A stretch of DNA of 56,724 nucleotides from Methylovulum psychrotolerans. Its GTDB lineage: Bacteria; Pseudomonadota; Gammaproteobacteria; Methylococcales; Methylomonadaceae. The notes under the pieces are model-generated. The model did not search any database and was not told the DNA's origin. It saw nothing but the letters and a program-made list of their open reading frames with translations. Positions within the stretch are counted from its first letter, which is position 1; every line of letters starts with the position of its first letter. Below are positions 32,661 through 40,641 of the stretch, one piece after another. The stretch covers positions 194,622 to 251,345 of the forward strand of contig NZ_PGFZ01000003.1 of NCBI RefSeq assembly GCF_002923755.1. Direction: 5' to 3'. A program made the translations under genes and the position numbers.

Positions 32661-34787
32661 TTATCGGCGGTTGTTTGATAGCTCGTAAGCCAATCTTGTC
32701 AGCTCTTCATCAACTTCCGCTGCCTGTAAGCTTGCCAACGGTTTTTCGGGTTGATTAAAAAACTGAAATTTCGCCAATTCTTCATGCAGGCCATAAGGGC
32801 AAGAGCGGATCATGATAGGGAAAACCTGCAAATATCGGCGCTCTTTTTCGGCAAATATTCTGGGCAGTTCATTTTTTAAGATAAAAGGGGAACCCAAAAA
32901 ATCATGGGATAGCAAAAGAATCGCTATGCTGGCTTTTTCAATTTCAGCATATATTTTCTCTTCCCAAAACTCTCCGGTATTTATCATGCGGTCTAGCCAA
33001 ATTTCATGTCCTTGTTTGATAGAAACCATCAACAACGATTTTTGAATTTTTTGCGCCCAAGCCGAATCTTCATGGGCATAGCTGATGAAGATCCTTTGGG
33101 AGCTAGCCGCATTTTTAGCCGCCACTTTATCCGATGCCGTTCTTGGCTTTGCGCCAGAAAAATCATGGTCACGATAGCTTGCATTTGGGGTGGTGTAGTT
33201 TTGCACCGCCGCTGTCAGTTCTTTGAGCTGAGCGTCACTTAACCGCCCCTTAGGTTTAATGGAGAGGCTTTTTTTATTGTATTTATTGTCTGTACCCCGT
33301 TCTTTTGCGGAAACGTCTATGGCACCGTTAGCATCAATATCAAAACTCACTTCAATTTCAGCAACACCTTTAGGTGCAGGTGTAATGCCCGTTAACTCAA
33401 AGTATCCTAAAGAGAGGTTGTCCGCGGCCTTCTCTTGGTCACCTTGCAGTATGTGAATACTGAATGTGCCCTGATCATCTTCATGGGTAGTGAATTTTTG
33501 ACTGGCGTATGTTGGAATCCAAGTGTTTTTAGCAATTAAAGTGGCGACCGACCCGCTTGGATACTCAATGCCTAGAGAAAATGGAGTTACATCTTGCAGC
33601 AAAACATCTTTGACTTCGCCGCCTAATACGCCTGCTTGAATCGCGGCCCCAAGGGCGACGGAATCTTCCCGCCTGGCTTTGCCGTCAGGCTTTATGCCAA
33701 AAAAATACTCAAGCACTTCTTGCGCCAGCGGTATTCTTGTACTGCCGCCTACCAAAATTACTTGCCGCAAGTCTTTTCTACTCAGCCCAGCCGCTTGTAT
33801 GGCTTGATGGCAAATGACAATAGAGCGGTCTATAAAACCGCGAATCAGATCTTCAAATATTGTTCGCGTGATAAGGCAATTTAGATGCTTAACGCCGGAT
33901 TTATCGGTTGCGATAAAAGGCAAATCCACTTCTGTAGACCGTTCGGAGGATAAAATGATTTTCGCAGATTCTGCCGCTTCTTTAAGCCGATGCGTGGCGA
34001 TAGGGTCGGCGAGCAAATTAATCCCGTGTTCTCGCTGAAATGTGACGGCGAGATAGTCTACGAGCTGCATATCAAAATCTTCACCACCCAAAAATGTATC
34101 GCCCATGGTGGCAAGCACTTCAAATTGCAGTTCATCATAGATGGACGGAAATTCCATGTCGAGGGACGTACATTCAATAATTGAAATATCAAACGTGCCA
34201 CCCCCCAGATCATAAACAGCTACTCTTCGGTCGTCAAGACCCAAACTGTGACACTGCAATGCGGCGGCGGTCGGTTCGGCGATTATTCTTTTTACCTCCA
34301 GCCCGGCAATTGTCGCGGCATCCCTGACGGATTGTTTTTGCGATTCGTTGAAATCGGCGGGTACGGTTATTACGGCTTCGGTAACGGCCTCTCCCAGAAA
34401 AGCTTCGGCAGAAATTTTCAATTTCTGTAGGGTATAGGCAGAAATTTCCTCAGGCGAATAGGCTTTGCCATGTAAGCTGACCCATGCGTCACCATTGTCT
34501 GCCCTGACAATTTGATAAGGCATAAATTCGATTAGTTTTTGCACAATAGGGTCATCGAATGAGCGCCCTATAAGGCGCTTGATTGCAAAAACAGCATTGG
34601 CGGGGTCTTTAATCGCATACCGTCTTGCCGGTTTGCCCACTAAACGCTGCCCTGAATCCGTTATCGCCACATGGGATGGCGTGGTGCCTTCACCTTCTAT
34701 ATTTTCAATTATGACGGGAACACCGTCTTTAAAAACTGACACCCGCGAGCTTGTTGTTCCTAAATCAATGCCAATGATGTAGCTCAC
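32661..34787 (-). CDS. Hsp70 (DnaK-like) ATPase fused to a C-terminal TIR domain
   Basis: The 708-residue protein has a full Hsp70 nucleotide-binding domain (about 1-375) with GIDLGTTSSRVSVF, IAEPTAAALQ, VYDLGGGTFDISI and ILVGGSTRIPLAQ. A beta-type substrate-binding domain follows (about 385-500; VTPFSLGIE, DIDANGAIDVSAKERGT). The helical lid is cut short after RLSDAQLKELTAA and a TIR domain begins near residue 565: RIFISYAHEDSAWAQKI, then GEFWEEKIYAEIEKASIAIL and LSHDFLGSPFILKNELPRI, with Glu640 as the candidate NADase glutamate. The start is GTG at 34787 with GGAG nine bases upstream. The gene is AT-richer than its neighbours. I infer a chaperone-like sensor joined to a TIR effector, possibly anti-phage. 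The architecture is certain, the role is not. Confidence 0.92.
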   Translation of the reverse strand: MSYIIGIDLGTTSSRVSVFKDGVPVIIENIEGEGTTPSHVAITDSGQRLVGKPARRYAIKDPANAVFAIKRLIGRSFDDPIVQKLIEFMPYQIVRADNGDAWVSLHGKAYSPEEISAYTLQKLKISAEAFLGEAVTEAVITVPADFNESQKQSVRDAATIAGLEVKRIIAEPTAAALQCHSLGLDDRRVAVYDLGGGTFDISIIECTSLDMEFPSIYDELQFEVLATMGDTFLGGEDFDMQLVDYLAVTFQREHGINLLADPIATHRLKEAAESAKIILSSERSTEVDLPFIATDKSGVKHLNCLITRTIFEDLIRGFIDRSIVICHQAIQAAGLSRKDLRQVILVGGSTRIPLAQEVLEYFFGIKPDGKARREDSVALGAAIQAGVLGGEVKDVLLQDVTPFSLGIEYPSGSVATLIAKNTWIPTYASQKFTTHEDDQGTFSIHILQGDQEKAADNLSLGYFELTGITPAPKGVAEIEVSFDIDANGAIDVSAKERGTDNKYNKKSLSIKPKGRLSDAQLKELTAAVQNYTTPNASYRDHDFSGAKPRTASDKVAAKNAASSQRIFISYAHEDSAWAQKIQKSLLMVSIKQGHEIWLDRMINTGEFWEEKIYAEIEKASIAILLLSHDFLGSPFILKNELPRIFAEKERRYLQVFPIMIRSCPYGLHEELAKFQFFNQPEKPLASLQAAEVDEELTRLAYELSNNRR

Positions 34788-35286
34788 TATTTAATCTCCG
34801 GGTTATTAATACGCCCCGCCATTTTATAGGAAAAACCGTATTTTTTGTAAAACAACAGGGTAGGCCTAAGGCAGGCATCTTATCATTTTACAGGCCAGCC
34901 ATTGCCCGGTCTCTCTTCCCCCGCAGAACCCCTTAACCCCAAGCGACCCCGCAAAAGATGTTGCAGGCACAACAGTATTTGCGGGGTTAAAGGAAGCCTA
35001 AATAAAAGTAAGTTATGATATAGCACATTGATAATAAATAACTATTTTTTATTTAAAAAGTGGCTTGGTAGTTGCATTAGTCAGGTTAAGGACATATCGC
35101 TAGGGTTGGCGAGCCATCAATAAGCCCGTAAACGGTAACGCTAAACGTTCTTGATTTATAGCCGACGTTATACGCGGGCAGTTGTTTGGCAAATCGCGGT
35201 TAAGCTCCCTTGGTAAAAAAGCTTGGCTTTTAGATGGGCTGTATGGCGTTGGTTATTCACTGTATCCCTAAACCAGGAATTCTATT
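34788..35286. other. Intergenic stretch between divergent genes; no gene seen
   Basis: About 500 bp. The right part should hold promoters for the divergent Hsp70-TIR and PepSY genes. An AT-rich segment at about 35010-35070 contains ATAAATAACTATTTTTTATTTAA, a weak hairpin. No other structure recognised. Confidence 0.45.
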
Positions 35287-35565
35287 ATGAAAACGTTAAA
35301 CGCCTTAATCGCCAGTGTGTTGATGTTCGTGTCGTTGCAAGCCAGCGCCGCTGTGATTAACAAAACCCAAGCCGAAACGATTGCCGAGACCGCCGTACAA
35401 GGCGGCACGGTCTTACAGGCGCACTTTGATCGCCGTGACCATGGTATTCCCGCCCATTGGGACATTGATATTGCCAACCCAGGTGCAAACCCCACGATGG
35501 AAGCGGCGGTATGGGTTGATGCCAGCACGGGTACGGTTATCAAAATTATTTATCAAAAATTGTAA
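35287..35565 (+). CDS. Secreted PepSY-like domain protein
   Basis: The 92-residue protein has a Sec signal peptide (VLMFVSLQASAAV) followed by one PepSY-like domain: INKTQAETIAETAVQGGTV, a central HWDIDIANPGANPTMEAAVW beta segment and DASTGTVIKI at the end. PepSY domains are small periplasmic modules thought to inhibit peptidases or bind ligands. A GGAATTCT stretch precedes the ATG. It is monocistronic. Confidence 0.8.
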   Translation: MKTLNALIASVLMFVSLQASAAVINKTQAETIAETAVQGGTVLQAHFDRRDHGIPAHWDIDIANPGANPTMEAAVWVDASTGTVIKIIYQKL

Positions 35566-35910
35566 AGGCTGGCGGTTGCCGGGCGGGTATTGGTGTGCCT
35601 TGCCCGGCTTTGATGCCGAAGGCTTCCTATAGCTAGCAATCCACTTCCCCCCCTCGTTGGATTGTTAGCGCCTCTCCCTTCGTCAACCCACCTATAGCTA
35701 TGGGTACTTGTACTCATGGATGTAGATGGTGTTGATCCCGCCCTATCTCTGTTGGGTGTATGTCTTACTGTTCCGTGTTATGTCGGCAAATCGGCGGTAA
35801 CACGGGGTTTTTTAAGGCAGATGCCCAATGGCTTGCCCTGCGCGTTGCAAAACCGCCTTTTATCCGCCATCTTGGCGTGGCGATTTACCAGACTAATTCC
35901 GGCTCCCCTG
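35566..35910. other. Intergenic stretch; nothing supported
   Basis: About 345 bp between convergent genes. An imperfect hairpin around GGCGGTTGCCGGGCGG...TGCCCGGC (35571-35605) could terminate the PepSY transcript. Open frames here lack similarity and ribosome sites. Confidence 0.4.
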
Positions 35911-36618
35911 CTAAATACTGCCCGCCGTATCAACTTTTGGCGCGGCCTTAACAATAGTCACTTGATATTCAATATCCTGCACCATCTTGCCGTAACTCGT
36001 CCCGGGGTTATGGTATTCGGCCCGAAACTTTATTTTATGTGTGCCTAGAGGCAAGGGCTTTAGCATTACCCAGTAGCCGTCGGTGGCGGATGGGTACATT
36101 TTCGCGGCCATGGCGCTGTTGGGTGCGAATGCTAATAAATCGAAGCAGTCGGGTGAGCTGTACCGATGGAAAGCGGGGTTAAGGCTTTTTTCCTTATCTA
36201 CGGTGACGGTGAAGGTGCGTAAATAATCGTTATTCATGGCGGCGTTTTTTTGCACTTCGCCGCACGTCGGGAGTGGTTGGCCTTGGGGCGGATAGTAGAG
36301 CATGTTTATGACCGGAAAGAAGATATAGTGGTCGCTGGGTATTGTACAGGTGCGGGTAATCTTGGAAGAGCCATAGCCGCCCGCCAGAAACCAGACTCGC
36401 CCCGCTTGGTTGATATGACACTGGCTACCCGTGCGGTCTACCACGGGGCTGTCTTCTTGCGGCATGGAATTGGCCCATTGCCACCAATTATTGGCATATT
36501 CGCCTAGGGATTTTCCATAAACCTTGGCATCGGGCGCGACCATAAGGCCGGAACTGGTTGCCGCGCTGGCGGCACTGGCTGAAGCGATCAGCAATAAGAG
36601 GCGGGCAGAGTTTTTCAT
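35911..36618 (-). CDS. Conserved secreted protein of the WWQW family, unknown function
   Basis: The 235-residue protein has a signal peptide (RLLLLIASASAASAATS) and a motif set I recognise from uncharacterised proteobacterial secreted proteins: SLGEYANNWWQWANSMP, DRTGSQCHINQAGRVWFLAGG, TCTIPSDHYIFFPVIN and a C-terminal GTHKIKFRAEY. Three or four conserved Cys (SQCH, RTCT, PTCGE, PDCFD) suggest disulfides. Function is not known to me. A weak ribosome site lies upstream and no operon partner is near. Confidence 0.7.
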   Translation of the reverse strand: MKNSARLLLLIASASAASAATSSGLMVAPDAKVYGKSLGEYANNWWQWANSMPQEDSPVVDRTGSQCHINQAGRVWFLAGGYGSSKITRTCTIPSDHYIFFPVINMLYYPPQGQPLPTCGEVQKNAAMNNDYLRTFTVTVDKEKSLNPAFHRYSSPDCFDLLAFAPNSAMAAKMYPSATDGYWVMLKPLPLGTHKIKFRAEYHNPGTSYGKMVQDIEYQVTIVKAAPKVDTAGSI

Positions 36619-36798
36619 GGAGTGGCATGGCGAAAGCGGTTGATGGTACTTGCGATGTTAGCAAGTTTTGGGCAGTCGCGCATCTGCTAGAGGAAGGTTT
36701 TTCGGCAATAGCTTGGGGGGCTAATCAAACCTTTCGCCACGGAGGCTGCACAGGCTCCGTGGCGAAAGGCAGATGAGTTTAGCCGCTGAGCTTAAGCC

Positions 36799-38916
36799 TC
36801 AAGGCTTAAGATAATTCGCCAGCGGCTTTAATGGCCCTAATGCTGCATCCCGGCCATTTTTACCGACCGCCGGGATAACCAGGTGCAAGTCCGCCGCCTG
36901 TTCGGGGTGGTGGGGGTCGGCGGTGGTTTGCTGGCCGTGCGGTACGGTGAGTTGGGGATGGTCGAAGGGGGCGCGTTCCCAGCGGACACGTTCGTCGGTC
37001 AGGGATTTTAAAAACGCCACCAAATCGGCTTTTTCCGAGTCAAAAATGCCTTGTGGGAAGACCAAGGTGGCAAAGTGGTGGGGGTTGTTGAAATTGCCGC
37101 CCCGGAAGTAAAAGTCCACCACTTGTTCCAAGGTCAGCAAACTGCCGTTGTGCATATAAGGGCCGGTCAGTTCGATATTGCGCAATGACGGCACTTTAAA
37201 TGCCCCGTTCACCGCCACCATAGCGCGGCCTTGGCGGCGTTTTTGCAGTTCCGCTTCCAACACCAGCGGGGTCGGTATTTTGGCGTAGACGGAACGAGTG
37301 TAGCAACTGCCTGTGATGTAAGGGTCATCCAACAGTTCGCTTTTGAGATAATCTTCGGCAAAGGTGTTGTCCATATCGCAGGAATTGACGATGATCGGGT
37401 CTACCAACGGTGTGCCGTCGCGGAGTTTTTGCAGATATTGCCGACTAAACGACAGCGGGTTGCCGTACGGGTCTTTACCGCCTAGCCCGATGTCGGTTTC
37501 GGTAGGAGCGACGCTGGTATTGAAATAGCCTTCATCCAGCATACCGTTGACCACGCCGTTACCCGTTACCGAGCCGTTGATGGTTTTGCGGTTGACCAAG
37601 CGCAACGAGGCGAAGCTATTGGCGGGGGTGACGACTTTAGGATGGGCGGCGGCGGATAAGGTCGGGCCGGCGTGGCAGATAGCGCAATGGGCGTTCAGGA
37701 AAATGACCAAGCCGCGTTTTTGTTTGGCGTTGAGGGCTTCCGGCATTTGCGGGTAGCTGCCGGGGATGCGCAGGCTATCGAAAGGCGTTTGGTCGGAGAC
37801 CAAGGTTTGTTGGTACAGTTGTAAGGCCAAGCCAAAAAAGAAGGAGAAGTTAGCTTCCAGTTGCGAGTAGGCGGGTTGGCCAACTTCGCCCGTACCTGCC
37901 CAATAGCGCGGGGCAAAGGCGGACTTGATCAGGGCGGCATAAGTGGTGTTTAAGCCTTTGCCGGAACTGTTGCGCAAGCCAGCCAAAACGCTGTCTTCGG
38001 CATGGACGGCTTGAGTGGCGAGGGGCTGGCGGGGCAGCAGTTTGCGGCCAATCTCAGGGAACGCCCGTTGTTGGCAGGACATTTCTGAGCTGTTGACGGC
38101 AGGAGCCACCGCTTGCGAGGCTAAGGCGGCGTTTTCCAGTTGGATGGCCTGTGGGCTGACCGTGCCGTCGGCCTGTTGGACCCAAATCCGCGCATCAGGG
38201 TCGCGTAAGCCGAAGGGCGAAACGCCGTTGAAAATATTATTGGCCCGACCATCCCAGAAGTTACGGAAATTAAAGCCCGAATTAATCACACTGGGGGCTT
38301 GGCGGTTCTGGACTTGGCGGGTGTTGCCGGCCTGCGCATGGAAAATAGTGTCGGTGGTCGGGGTGCAGTTATCCTTAGGGCTTTTCACTGGCCCTAAGTT
38401 GGCAAAATTGGCGCTAAATGTTCCTGCCGAGGACACGACATCATCGGTGTTAAATAACACGGCGGACTTACGGTCTTTTGGGTCGGCCAGTTGGTATAGC
38501 GGGAAATCGCTACGTTTAAGGGTGTAATTGGGGCCGCCGGATGCGCCTGAGGCGGTGTTTTCGAAGGTTAAGCCGCTGGCGGCGTTGCTATGCAGCTTGC
38601 CGGGTGCCAGTTGGTTTTTATAGCGTCCGTCCACCCCGGCGTGGAAATGGCAAGAGCCGCAGGCCATGCCGTCGCTGCCGACTTGGGTATCCCAGAACAG
38701 GGCTTTGCCTAATTGGATGGCGATGGTTTTATCGGTCACGATGGGGCTGTCGCCATCCAGCAAACCGGGAGTTGTGGGCATGGCGACACCTTGCAAGGAC
38801 GGCGGCGTATCACCATGGGCGCTCACCTTATGACTGAGCAAGAGGCCGAGCAGCAAGGCCAGACCGGGCAAAAAATAAGGGGCCGGTAAACTATCGGCGC
38901 GTTGGCTTGTGTTCAT
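36799..38916 (-). CDS. corB: Di-heme cytochrome c peroxidase-like protein (CorB / SACCP-like)
   Basis: With the ATG at 38916 (AGGTCATTTT upstream) the 705-residue protein has a signal peptide ending KVSAHG, a first heme motif CGSCH (Cys86-His90) and a second CAICH in the middle. The C-terminal part has the peroxidase-type PSLRNIELTGPYMHNGSLLT and EQVVDFYFRGG. The MauG/CcpA fold is clear, but the protein is much longer than a standard peroxidase (about 330 residues), like the surface-associated SACCP of Methylococcus and CorB of Methylomicrobium. It lies directly downstream of a CorA-like gene on the same strand, as in those organisms. Function in those species is tied to copper-limited growth; the exact reaction is unproven. 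Confidence 0.8.
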   Translation of the reverse strand: MNTSQRADSLPAPYFLPGLALLLGLLLSHKVSAHGDTPPSLQGVAMPTTPGLLDGDSPIVTDKTIAIQLGKALFWDTQVGSDGMACGSCHFHAGVDGRYKNQLAPGKLHSNAASGLTFENTASGASGGPNYTLKRSDFPLYQLADPKDRKSAVLFNTDDVVSSAGTFSANFANLGPVKSPKDNCTPTTDTIFHAQAGNTRQVQNRQAPSVINSGFNFRNFWDGRANNIFNGVSPFGLRDPDARIWVQQADGTVSPQAIQLENAALASQAVAPAVNSSEMSCQQRAFPEIGRKLLPRQPLATQAVHAEDSVLAGLRNSSGKGLNTTYAALIKSAFAPRYWAGTGEVGQPAYSQLEANFSFFFGLALQLYQQTLVSDQTPFDSLRIPGSYPQMPEALNAKQKRGLVIFLNAHCAICHAGPTLSAAAHPKVVTPANSFASLRLVNRKTINGSVTGNGVVNGMLDEGYFNTSVAPTETDIGLGGKDPYGNPLSFSRQYLQKLRDGTPLVDPIIVNSCDMDNTFAEDYLKSELLDDPYITGSCYTRSVYAKIPTPLVLEAELQKRRQGRAMVAVNGAFKVPSLRNIELTGPYMHNGSLLTLEQVVDFYFRGGNFNNPHHFATLVFPQGIFDSEKADLVAFLKSLTDERVRWERAPFDHPQLTVPHGQQTTADPHHPEQAADLHLVIPAVGKNGRDAALGPLKPLANYLKP

Positions 38917-38951
38917 AAAATGACCTGTTGCTGGTTTTTTGCGGTTAGGCG

Positions 38952-39165
38952 CGTGCATAAAATTAAGTCGGCGTTCCATTACGTCTCTGCGTGTTAAACC
39001 CCACCCCAGCCCTCCCCTTTGCAGGGGAGGGGGCGAATGTCTTCCCTGTCGTATAGGTGAAAGTTAGAGGGAAAAGCCCCTCCCCCTGTCCCTTTCGCTC
39101 AGGGAATGCGCAGGCTGGGAGGGGGGCCGGACTTTCGCCTGTACAACAGATTTTATTTCATGCCT
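38952..39165. mobile_element. MITE-like interspersed element, family A copy 3
   Basis: It begins CGTGCATAAAATTAAGTCGG and ends ATTTTATTTCATGCC, with the inner blocks CCCTCCCCTTTGCAGGGGAGG and AAAAGCCCCTCCCCCTGTCC shared with the copy at 10861. It lies between the corA-like and corB-like genes and may separate or modulate their cotranscription. Confidence 0.72.
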
Positions 39166-39179
39166 ATCCCTTAATGCGG

Positions 39180-39821
39180 TTAGGGGGTTGTAACGGTAAC
39201 GGTGGTGTCGATGTTAAACGATTTGATGGTGGGGTCGACAGTCGCGTCAGGGTTAAAGCCACCGACCACAAACATATAGCTGCCAGTGTGGCTAGCCGTA
39301 AAGGTCATTTGCAACTGGCCGGGTACGCCGTCTTTTTTGCCGTTAATGCCTTTGACGTGTTGGGTATTGCCGTCTAAGTCATAACCAAACTTTTGGATAC
39401 GCATGACAATATCGCCAATGCTGGCCCCGGTTGACTCGTCAGTCGCGCCGAATTTGGTAAAGTTAGCTTGTTGCGGATAAAAATGGTCGACCACATAGCT
39501 GTTTGGGGCAGTATCGTCTTTGCCACGGAACCAGATGGAAATGCCCGGATGGATGCCGGCGGTTTCCGAGATCAGGGTAATGGTAACGGTTTGGCCTTTT
39601 TTCGCGGTGAAGCTGCCCCAGTCCGATTTATGCGTCCAGCCCATATCGCCGAAAGCAGGATCACGCCAGCCTTTACTGGAGACGGTGAAAACGTCGTAGG
39701 TCAGAGTATCGGTAAAGGCGGTGACACTGCCGGGTTGGGTTGCCGCATAGCTTGCCGAGGTAGCGAGCAGGGCAGAGGTAAATAAGAGGGCGCGGGTTAA
39801 CGGTTTAACAATGAATGGCAT
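39180..39821 (-). CDS. corA: CorA/MopE-type copper-binding surface protein
   Basis: With the ATG at 39821 (AGGAAC eight bases upstream) the protein has 213 residues, a signal peptide ending TSASYAAT, and then a beta-rich domain. It contains MGWTHKSDW, in which Trp62 and His64 form a W-x-H motif, and AGIHPGISIWFRG with His91. MopE and CorA bind copper with a kynurenine made from a Trp in such a W-x-H motif plus a further His, so this fits that family well. The CorB-like peroxidase gene follows on the same strand, 263 bp on. In methanotrophs these genes are induced when copper is scarce. Secreted or outer-surface location is expected. The assignment rests on motif, size and neighbour. Confidence 0.72.
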   Translation of the reverse strand: MPFIVKPLTRALLFTSALLATSASYAATQPGSVTAFTDTLTYDVFTVSSKGWRDPAFGDMGWTHKSDWGSFTAKKGQTVTITLISETAGIHPGISIWFRGKDDTAPNSYVVDHFYPQQANFTKFGATDESTGASIGDIVMRIQKFGYDLDGNTQHVKGINGKKDGVPGQLQMTFTASHTGSYMFVVGGFNPDATVDPTIKSFNIDTTVTVTTP

Positions 39822-40641
39822 CGAAGTGTTCCTGTTTATAGTTAGTGTCAGCCTATCGGCCAAGCCTAATCACCATGTTGAGGGGGAGGTGTGGGCAAGG
39901 TTTTGATAAAGCCAATGGATAAGCGTGTACCGTTAGCGTTGTTGCCCAGAAGACCTGTTAAGCCAGTCTAAGCCCGTCAGAGAAAACAGTACAAAAGTAC
40001 CAAAAGCATGAACTATGCCAGTATAAAAATATGAATTAAATTAATAGATTGGTGATTGTTAAAACAGTGGAATAGGTCAAATGCCCTATTTTTTGTAAGG
40101 AATAAGGGATATGCCGCAATTTATGGGTCTGGCGCAGGGTTTTTGGCCGGACAAAGGCAGAGGATATTCGGTAACGTCTTATATTTAATATATTATTATT
40201 TAATGATATATGTTATTTAACCTAGTTTAATTAGAGGGCAGGAATTTATGCTGTTGGCCTTGTCCGCTGAACACCGGGAAACAAAAAGGGCGGATTATGC
40301 CACTACGGCGGCTGTTGGCGAGCGTGCGTTCGGGTAGGCTGTCTATTGCCCACCGTGTATAAAAACCTAGTCTATTGATAATTAAGTTATTTTAATTTTA
40401 TTAAAAAGTATATAGCCGTGCAACGAAAACCCATAACCCCATGCCGCATAAAGGCTTTAGTCTCTACGCCCCGCGAATAACTTGCATCTTCTTAGCAGTC
40501 ATTGCTACTATCTCGCACCCGCTGGGGTTTTATCTTAAACCCACCCAACGATTTTCCCTTAAAAAGCCACCATCGCATCATAATACTTGAGCTTTGGGCA
40601 AAAATTATATAGTATTGACTCGATACAAACAGGAGCTCTTG
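39822..40641. other. Long divergent regulatory gap (corA side and nir side); no gene
   Basis: About 820 bp between divergent genes, the longest gap in the window. AT-rich blocks occur at 40020-40110 and 40170-40235 (TATTTAATATATTATTATTT), and a hairpin-like AATTAAGTTATTTTAATT lies near 40381. A weak FNR/NnrR-like TTGACTCGATACAA is at 40615-40628. Copper-responsive control of corA and oxygen or NO control of the nir-like genes could both act here; no site is certain. Confidence 0.45.

Noticed and set aside
32661-34787. Housekeeping DnaK
   Set aside because: The lid is replaced by TIR, no dnaJ or grpE is adjacent, and base composition differs from the neighbours.
40615-40628. FNR/NnrR-type box TTGACTCGATACAA before the cd1 gene
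   Set aside because: Only a partial match to TTGAT-N4-ATCAA and very close to the ribosome site; mentioned but not called.
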